Shown: positions 55,522 through 64,000 of the stretch, in pieces | How positions within the stretch are numbered: the stretch's first letter is position 1 | How the letters are laid out: each line of letters opens with the position of its first letter | Source: Luzula sylvatica | Taxonomy: Eukaryota; Streptophyta; Magnoliopsida; Poales; Juncaceae | Assembly (NCBI GenBank): GCA_946800325.1 | Contig: OX326961.1 | Coordinates: forward strand, 46,277,415 to 46,341,414 | Reading direction: 5' to 3' | DNA length: 64,000 nt | The notes under the pieces: model-generated | What the model was told of the DNA's origin: nothing | What the model saw: the letters and a program-made list of their open reading frames with translations, nothing else | The model's database searches: none | Position numbers and translations under genes: made by a program

Positions 55522-57066
55522 GGGGGTGCTTGGATAGGTGTAGTAAGGGTAGTTAGTAGTATTAACTACTGTAATAAAACTAATACTTTTGTTTGGACTG
55601 TGGGGATAGATATACCACTGCAGTTATAACATCCCTAACTCTTTTTATTGCAGCACTTATCATTCTCGTACTTATTCCAAGGGTCACAAAAGCTGCAGTG
55701 GTAAATTTTGGCGGGAGCAAGTAACTAAATTGAAGAGACGCCTGGCTTCCATTTCTCTCCTCTCCTTAAAGACTATCACGACAAAGAAATTCATGAAGTC
55801 CCCTTCTATTCATAAAGTAATTCTGCTTTGTCCTTCTCTCAACAGAAAAATCTCCTTCTCTTCTTAAGTGCTTACAAATTCATGGCAAGAAATTCATAAA
55901 GAAGTCTGTTTTTCTCCATTAAGAAGTCTTATTCTCTGGAATTGAAGAAGCATAAGCTCTTATAGGTAAAAAACTCAAATTTCGTGTATCCCTAACTTGT
56001 TCGATGAAATGTCAATTATAAATTTCTTAGTAACAAGTTCAATATATCTAAGAAAATAGTATGTTCTTGTACAATGGTTTATCGAATACACGAGACAATT
56101 TAATTTGTTGTTTCTAGCCATTTGGATTTGAATTTTCTTTTAGGCATTTATGCAAACAGTTTGAGTTCATACATTATGCACACTGTTTTCTGTTCAAAAT
56201 GGAAATTCTTTTAGGTTATGTATCATTTTTGTTGAATGACATTAATATAATATACAAGTTTATTATTTTCTTCATGTTTCTGATTCATTTGTGTAATTCA
56301 TTTGTAGTTATGTACTAGTATTGTTGTCCAATTCTGGTACGAACAAGGCTTGTATGTACCAGTATTGTTGTCATATTTTTTTCTGCTTCTAGTTCATTTT
56401 TGTAATAAATTTTTTGTGTTTGTAATTAATTCTTTTGATGTTTGTAATTCATTTTTTTAGATGGAAGATACTATGTTAGGAAAGCGAGCTCAAAATTTAA
56501 ATGGCCAAAATATACGAGCAACTTTCTTTTGAAGTTCATGATGAGCAAGTTAGGAAAAGTATGAAATCGGGTCAAGCCTTCAAAAATCAAGCCATCACTG
56601 CATCAGTAACTAATAGTATGGTGTAGTTCATAATTTATGTAAATGTTGCATCTCATTTTGTTATTTTATTACATCGTGTAAGTGTTACATCTTATTTTGT
56701 TAGTGAAATAACCATATGATGCACTTATGTTACTTTAGTATTTAATATTTACTATTTTGTAGTTAATCGAAACTTATTATATGCTTGTATGGATGATTAT
56801 TAAGTTAATATTTAAATTATGGATGAATTTATTATATACAGTAATGTCATTTTTTTATTATTAGTGACTTGTTTGTATTATTTTCTTGTTATTAAACGAT
56901 TTGTTTACATATCCTCAACACATTAGTCCAATCATGAATGTTGGAATTGCAGTAATTATAATGTTTACCATCCAAACAAACAAAATTGAATTGTAATTAC
57001 AGGGACTCCATCTCCAAGGAGTACACTTTCCTATGTTGTTACTATTACTATCATCCAAACATGCCC
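55522..57066. mobile_element. PIF/Harbinger-type element, 1.5 kb, non-autonomous
   Basis: TTA flanks both ends (55,519-55,521; 57,067-57,069). The ends GGGGGTGCTTGGAT and ATCCAAACATGCCC are inverted, which matches the superfamily's GGG..TG(C/T)TTGG terminus and its TTA target preference. The interior has a short ATG frame at 56,461 (MEDTMLGKRAQNLNGQNIRA) but no DDE transposase and no full Myb-like protein. It lies about 420 bp upstream of the SOQ1 start codon. Confidence 0.75.
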
Positions 57067-57296
57067 TTAGTTAATTAAGTCCTAAACCGAACACAATTTA
57101 TGCACATCCTGTCAAATTTCTCATCATTACTAACTATTTGGGCTGAAATTTGAAAAAGATAAATTTCTGTTCTTAAGGCCCAGCCTATGTACCAGAAAAA
57201 ATAAAGTACTTTTACACCACAATTAATGCCTTTTGTATATACTTTTCAGATAAGGTACTTTTTTTCAATTGGTTAGTTTCCATCCACGTAATATTC

Positions 57297-57375
57297 CACG
57301 TGGTATTTCATCGACTTTATCAGGCACACACCACAAAAAATTTCCGTTCTTGGTTACTTTCGTCATTTCCACGTG
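57297..57375 (+). promoter_or_regulatory. two G-boxes upstream of SOQ1
   Basis: CCACGTGG is centred at 57,297-57,302, and CCACGTGG occurs again at 57,370-57,375, about 190 and 115 bp before the start codon. G-boxes bind bZIP and bHLH factors and are frequent in light-regulated plastid-protein genes. Occupancy is inferred. Confidence 0.55.
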
Positions 57376-57488
57376 GTTTTTCAATGGAAGCCACAGGCAA
57401 AACGCACTCTAATCTTCATAATCAAGCAAAAAATCTCATAAAATAACGTTTATTTGCATGACATACATTTCAGTGTTTTCACTACTCA

Positions 57489-60400
57489 ATGGCGCGCAAT
57501 CTCACTACTCCATCCTTTCAACTCTACTTGCTTAATTTCCAGAAACACCCTCGCAGTTTCCCCATATTCCCTCCTCTCCGAGGACCGGTAGCCGGATCTT
57601 CGCTCAAGCTCCGGCGTTGCGCATTGTCGGCGCAGCAGAAGACGGAACTGGCGAGTTTGAGCGGCGGAGAGACGACGGTAGCAGGGGAGAAATGGGGAAA
57701 GGTATCGGCTGTGCTTTTCGACATGGATGGAGTTTTGTGTAACAGTGAGGAGCTTTCTCGATTGGCTGCTGTTGATGTGTTTGCTGAGATTGGAGTTGCT
57801 GTTACTACTGAAGATTTCGTCCCTTTCATGGGCACTGGTATGGAATATTAACTTTTCTTACTGATGCTTCAATCCTCTATGCATTTGATCTCGAATTCAT
57901 TGGATTGGATGATGGAAATGAGAAATCTCTATAATCATGTAGTTCAATTTGAATGTAAATTAAGAGTTCCAAATCACAAAATCGAATTTGAATTATTATC
58001 GTTTTGCTTTAGGCGAGGCTAATTTTCTAGGAGGCGTTGCTAATCTAAAGGGAGTTAAGGACTTAACTCCTGACGACTTGAAGAAACGTTTTTTCGATAT
58101 TTACCTAAATAAGGTACACAATTTACTCTCAATTTAATTCCTTAATCCCTAAATCTTTCATTTCGTACGAAAATTTTGACATTTCAGTATGCGAAACCTA
58201 ATTCTGGTATTGGATTTCCTGGCGCTCTCGAGCTTATCAAAGAAGTAAATAAACAATTTCTTTTTTCTCTTTTTTTTTAAATAAACAATTTCTTTAATTA
58301 CATTACATATATTTGTCTAAACTAATATTAATATAAAGCTAATCAAAGGTTTAATTAATAAATACAGTGCAAAGAAAAAGGGCTTAAAATAGCCGTTGCT
58401 TCGAGTGCCGACAGAATAAAAGTTGATGCGAATCTATCTGCCGCAGGACTCTCTCCTTCCTTGTAAACTATCTTATATTAATTAATTTGTAAAAGAAGTG
58501 GTAATTAAACTTGTCTAACGTGTGAATTCAAATTTGCAGATTCGATGCAATCGTTTCTGCAGATGCGTTCGAAAATCTGAAACCAGCTCCAGATATATTT
58601 TTATCTGCGTCAAAACTCCTAAATGTTGACCCTAATGAGGTAATTAATAAACTTTTTTTTATTATCAATTGTTAATTCTAATTTGTTCAACTTTTTTTAG
58701 TGTCTTGTGATTGAAGATGCTCTTGCTGGAGTTCAAGCTGCGAATGCTGCAAAAATGAGGTAACCCTAATTTAAAAAATAAAACATAAGCTTATATTTAA
58801 TGCGTATTTATTTATTTATTTTTATAGATGTATTGGTGTGACAACTACTTTGAATGAAGAGGCGCTTAGAGAAGCAAAACCTACGCTTGTTAGGAAGGAA
58901 ATAGGCGATATTTCTATTCAAGATATTATATATGGGGGTTCTTTTCGCTCTCAAAGTATGTAAAATTAGTTTTTAAATGAATTAATACGCTTGACTTTGA
59001 AATAATGTAGTTTAAAACTCTGTTTCAAGTAATGTTTCCAATAAATGGGTTGAACTTGTGTTTAATTTTTGTAATTTACTGTGAAATTAAATAGTTTTGA
59101 CTTTTGAGGGACTGAAATGAAAAATAGTTGTGAATGTTAAAAGTTAATGCAGACGAGAGAGCCCAAAATAACTCAGAAGAAATTAATGGAAAAATAAATG
59201 GTGAATATAATCAAGATAATATATCTTCAAATGAAAAAGCCGAAAATCTTGGAGGGTAAGGTCAGTTTTAAATTACCACTTTTTTAAATTTCATCGAAAT
59301 TTTTAATTATGCATAAATAATTAACATTTTTTCTTCTTTTTTTAAAGGATTGTGGGTTCTAGAAGAGATATAGTAAGATATGGGAGTCTTGGAATTGCTA
59401 TTTTTTCTTTTGTCATCACCCTCAGGAATTGGAAGGTATTGCGAATACACCACTCTTTCAATTTTATATTTAATTAACTATTTCGTATGATAATTAATTA
59501 TTTTCAATAATTTAGGCTCTCCAATTCGCCTCTCCCAAAGGATTGCTGAATTTTTTCATAGGCCAGAACAATTCAATTCTTGGTCAAACTAATGGTATTA
59601 CCATTCATTTTGATTTAGTTAATAAAAATATCATCGATGATTTTGAATTCTAGGTTTACAATTTTTTTACAGGAGAATCTCAATCCCCAAGAAAGCAACA
59701 AATAATGAATTATTTGGCTGATTTGGAGGCCAAGTATGTTTATATATGCATTTTTATTATCTTAAAAAAGCTATAAATCATCAACTTTATTTATTTAAGT
59801 AAGTTTGTAATTTTCCATTTTTGTAGGGGTAAGGGTGCAAAAGTGACCGAGTTCCCTGCAAATCTTGACTGGCTCAACTCCGCTCCTCTTCGATTTAGCA
59901 GGGTAATTAATTAATATAAACTGAACTTTGGTTTACATTTAATTTAATGGAATTAATTAATTAATTTTCAGGATTTAAAAGGACGAGTCGTAGTTCTCGA
60001 CTTTTGGACTTATTGTTGCATAAACTGCATGCATGTGCTTCCTGATCTCGAATACTTGGAGACCAAGTATAAGAACAAACCTGTAAGTTTTTCTTCTCTC
60101 ATTTCCCTAAAACCCTAAACCCTAAACCTCCTTGATTTATCATTTCTGTACAGTTCACAGTGGTGGGGGTGCATTCTGCAAAATTCGATAATGAGAAGGA
60201 CCTCGAAGCAATTCGAAACGCTGTCTTGAGATACAACGTTTCTCATCCAGTAAGTTCAAATAAAATAGTAAAATACCCAAAAAATATTTATTTTCTAAAA
60301 TATTTATGTACATAATTAATTTAGGTAGTGAATGATGGAAATATGTACATGTGGAAAGAATTAGGAGTTAATTCTTGGCCTACATTTGTCATCGTGGGTC

Positions 60401-63121
60401 CGACTGGTCAAATTCTCGCCCAATTAGCTGGCGAAGGCCATAGAAAGGTATTTATTAAATATTTTCTTATATTTTTAAACATATTTAATTAAATCCAGAT
60501 AATTATTTTTATATATTTTTTAAGGATTTGGATGAGGTGGTGGATGCAGCACTAGAATTTTACGGAGAGAGAAACATGCTGGAAGACAAACCACTTCCAT
60601 TGAATCTAGAGAGAGAAAGTAACAAGAATTTGCTAAATTCGCCTCTAAAATTCCCTGGAAAGCTCGCAATCGATGTGCAAAATAACAGACTCTTCATTTC
60701 TGATAGCAATCATAATCGAATTGTAAGTAATCTTCCTCAATTTAATATATATAATTTTAAGTTATGCATAAACAATAATAATTATTATTCTTTTTATAAA
60801 TTAAGGTGGTTACGACTATAAATGGAGATTTTATCACTCAAGTTGGAAGTACTGGAGAGGAAGGGTTGACTGATGGTTCCTTTGATACCGCTTTATTTAA
60901 TCGACCTCAAGTACAATTAAATAAATTAATTAATAAATTCATACATTTTTTCATTTATTGTCGTTATAACCACCTCTGAGTGGTTTATAATTATATTACA
61001 GGGTCTCGCATATAATCCAAAAAAGAACGTTCTTTACGTTGCCGACACCGAAAATCACGCTTTACGGTCAATATTTTTTGTATTTTATAATTATAATATT
61101 TTATTAGTTTCTATATTGTACCATTTATTTTTATATTATTGCATTTTAAACAGGGAGATAGATTTTGTTAACGAGACTGTAAAAACCCTAGCTGGAAATG
61201 GAACTAAAGGTTCCGACTACAAAGGTGGCAATCAAGGAAATTCTCAGGCAAATAAAATTACCATTAGTAAAATATTAAATACCATATTTTAATTTATGAA
61301 ATTATGATAATGAATATATATAAATCATTTTAATTAGGTATTAAATTCGCCTTGGGATGTGTGTTACGATCCCTCGAATGAAATGGTGTATATAGCCATG
61401 GCTGGCCAGCACCAAATATGGGAATATAATTTATCTAATGAGATTACCAAAGTTTTTAGTGGTAATGGCTATGAACAAAACTTTAATGGCTCAAGGTAAA
61501 TAAAATTATAAAATATTAAAGATAAATTATATGATTAATCAATAATGTCTTTTGACTTTTTTTGTAGCGCTAAGAACACATCGTATGCACAGCCATCTGG
61601 TATCTCATTATCTCCTGGTAATAATAAATTAATAACCACTTATTTCATGAAATAATTTAAATTGTATATTTATATGAATTATTAAATGTAGATATGAAGG
61701 AAGCATATATAGCAGACAGTGAAAGCAGTTCGATCCGAGCCGTTAATATGAAAACCGGAGGGTCCAGATTGATTGCTGGTGGCGATCCTATGTTTCCAGA
61801 AAACTTATTTAGGGTATATTTATATTCATATTCTTATATACGTTATATACAAATAATAACTATTATGCTTTGAAGTAATTTTTATTTTATTTGTGAAGTT
61901 TGGAGATAAAGATGGAAGAGGATCAGATGCGCTATTGCAGCATCCATTAGGTGTAATTTATGGGTCAGATAATCAGATTTATTTTGCAGATTCATACAAT
62001 CACAAGGTATTATTAATTTATTATTATTATATATTATTTTAATACACTTAAACCTAATAAATTAACGTTACAATTATTTTTATAAAATTGTTTATTGCCA
62101 GATTAAAAAGATCGATCCAGTGACAAGACAAGTCACGACTTTAGCAGGTACAGGCATAGCAGGATATAAAGACGGTCCTGCCTTATCCGCTGAAGTAATT
62201 ATTATTATTAATTATAATCTGATTATTTTGAATTAATTAAAATTTACTAATTTAGTATAATTATTCATGCAGCTTTCTGAACCAGCTGGATTAGTCGAAG
62301 CAGAAAACAGTATTTTAATCTCTCTTAAAAATTATTAAGTATATTTTGTAATAATTAATTGTTTTTTAATATATATAACAGGGAGGTTGATAATAGCAGA
62401 TACAAACAATAGTGTGATAAGATATATAGATTTAAACGATAAAGATCTCCAAGTGCGTACCCTCGAATTAAAAGGGGTTCAAAATCCTTTGCCAAAAACT
62501 AAGTCCTTGAAGAGATTAAGGCGTAGATTACCACTGGACACTCAAGTAATTAAAATCGATGCTGGTAAATCAAAAGAAGGGTACCTGTCTCTAGAATTTT
62601 CTGTACCTGTTGGGTACCACTTCTCCAAGGTTAATTTTGTTTCTCTGATTTTTTTTTAGTTTTGAAATTATAAATAAATTAGTGTGTAATTGAAAAATAG
62701 GAAGCGAAAAGCAAGTTTGAGGTGGAGATGGAATCGGGTAATATAATTGAACTGGAGCCCTCCAGTGGGAATTTGAATTCTGAGGGCTCGGCTTCCATTT
62801 TTTTCAAGAGGGTTTCTCCTGATCCTACAAACAGCAGAATCAATTGCAAGGTGAAATTTCATAATCATAGAAATTTATATTTTACAATACGATTTCAATA
62901 TTAACAATGTGTAATTAAGTGAAAATTCTGGGTATATAAATTATTGGTAGGTTTATTATTGCAAGGAAGATGAGGTTTGTTTGTACCAACCAGTATCGTT
63001 TGATGTGTCGTTTCAACAAGAATTTGAATCGGAGCCAAATCGTGCACAAATTCAACTTAAATATGAAATTGTGCCCAAGGTCACCGCTGCAGGTACTGCA
63101 CAGTTAATTTTCTCAAAATAA
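57489..63121 (+). CDS. SOQ1: SUPPRESSOR OF QUENCHING 1 (HAD phosphatase-like, thioredoxin-like, NHL repeats)
   Basis: 28 exons, about 1,074 aa. Exon 1 is 57489-57837 and the last about 62951-63121; the others, starting at 58013, 58188, 58368, 58540, 58701, 58828, 59153, 59348, 59516, 59673, 59827, 59972, 60154, 60325, 60525, 60806, 61002, 61154, 61338, 61568, 61692, 61899, 62102, 62273, 62382 and 62701, keep one frame. Order: Ser/Arg-rich transit peptide (1-~70); HAD domain with [11 protein letters not shown] (about 77); one membrane segment [13 protein letters not shown] (about 345-357); thioredoxin-like domain with the Cys pair in YCCINC (about 445); NHL beta-propeller (about 590-900); C-terminal domain. 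In Arabidopsis SOQ1 spans the thylakoid, with HAD in stroma and Trx/NHL in the lumen, and restrains a slow form of photoprotective quenching (qH). Key residues are intact, so it looks functional. The intron after exon 19 starts with GC. Confidence 0.93.
61248..61337 (+). other. GC-AG intron of SOQ1
   Basis: The exon ends TTCTCAG and the intron starts GCAAATAA; the acceptor is TAATTAG before GTATTAAATTCGCC. Reading frame and the conserved 'LNSPWDVC' stretch require this junction. No in-frame GT alternative is present. Confidence 0.75.
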
Positions 63122-64000
63122 AGTGCAAAAAATACATCTTGTTATTGAATTATTATATCCACGTTGCCTTTTTGTAATTAATTGATAAAGACTAGAGACT
63201 ATTTTAATTATATTATGAATCTATGATAAAGTGCAAAAAATACATCTTGCTTTTGATTGATTGGTATGGAAGAATCCATTCCTAATAATCCTATTTAACA
63301 CTATTGAAATCTAGGATTAATCCAAGATTATTGATTGATTGATTGAAATTTGAAACTCGTTGCTTTAGAATCATTAGGGTTTTCAAAAAGATTGCTTATG
63401 AATTCAAACAGTGCCTAGAATTTAGCCACGTAGAATTGTCCAATCTAATAGTGTTTAGCCACTTTATTATATAAAAATAACGCTATTATACAATGATTAA
63501 TGCATAATCATTTCTTGCTTAGGGGCCCTTTTAACACCCTAAGTTTAGACATTAAGCCGGCACCTTCATCTTTTAGGTGAAGTAATCATTTCTTGGCTAT
63601 ATGAAATATGAGAAAAATGAATTAAAAAGCAAGTCTTTTTATTTGCTGATGTGGAGTGTTATCATTGGTTGGGTCCATTGTGGACCCAAAAGGTAATGTT
63701 TTTTAAGATGGTTTTCTCAACCAAGTACAAGGACTTATTTTATTCATCATGGCAATTTAGGTGGCTGCATAATTGTATTGTATTTCTGTATATCTGAATC
63801 ATCAAATTCGGTTGATAAATGGATTTAAGTGTTTCAAATAAGATATTGGTAATCCAAAATCTGGAACCATGTGCTCAATGTTTAAAATGCCACAATATGG
63901 GGGAACGGGGAATCAGAGCTCTTACTGGATATCTCCATGCCTCCATTTCATTTTTGTTAATGGAGATGGACGAGTCTTAAGAATTAGTTGCTAATCAGTA
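63122..64000. other. 3' flank of SOQ1, no supported gene
   Basis: Contains the SOQ1 3' UTR. A direct repeat AAAGTGCAAAAAATACATCTTG occurs at 63,120 and 63,231. No further gene is recognised before the window ends. Confidence 0.5.

Overview
The window is nuclear DNA of a flowering plant, most likely a eudicot. It is AT-rich, its genes are split by many short GT-AG introns with AT-rich interiors, and the spacers are packed with small DNA transposons, SINEs, Helitrons and microsatellites. The four recognisable kinds of host protein all have plant-type counterparts: a plastid-type G6PD4, a plant membrane protein of the At5g58100/At3g28720 type, a CP1-type EF-hand protein, and SOQ1. The species cannot be named from the sequence alone.

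Layout. 1-15,300 has no intact gene: it holds a FAR1-domain remnant, tRNA-like boxes, a Helitron, MITEs, a roughly 3-kb inverted-repeat element, Micron-like elements set in (TA)n, and a stray copy of one exon of the gene at 18.1-21.6 kb. 15,321-17,793 (+) is a nine-exon G6PD4-type gene. 18,098-21,556 (+) is a fifteen-exon gene for a secretory type I membrane protein. 22,413-29,555 (-) is a nearly unit-length endogenous badnavirus-like pararetrovirus, opened inside its ORF3 and carrying defects. 29,606-32,900 is Helitron, SINE and hAT material. 32,750-45,950 is a repeatedly duplicated segment with minus-strand box C/D snoRNA genes. The best preserved unit lies at 45.9-44.5 kb behind a promoter with site II motifs and a telo box. 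This array is interrupted by a gene-fragment-carrying Helitron (36.1-38.7 kb), a 1.8-kb inverted-repeat element with palindromic motifs (39.6-41.4 kb) and a SINE. 46,695-54,520 is a recent tandem duplication of an intronless CP1-type calcium-binding gene; the copies differ by transposons that entered only one of them. 55,522-57,066 is a PIF/Harbinger-type element, followed by the 28-exon SOQ1 gene at 57,489-63,121 (+), which has two G-boxes upstream.

The protein genes do not form a pathway. G6PD4 and SOQ1 are plastid-linked, the CP1 pair is a likely calcium sensor, and the large membrane protein belongs to the secretory pathway. The most unusual parts are the snoRNA array, where a compensatory change in the terminal stem and an 11-nt match to the 5' end of 18S rRNA support function, and the viral insertion. 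All exon borders were read by eye from splice signals and reading frame. Homology statements come from recognition of the sequence, not from a database search.
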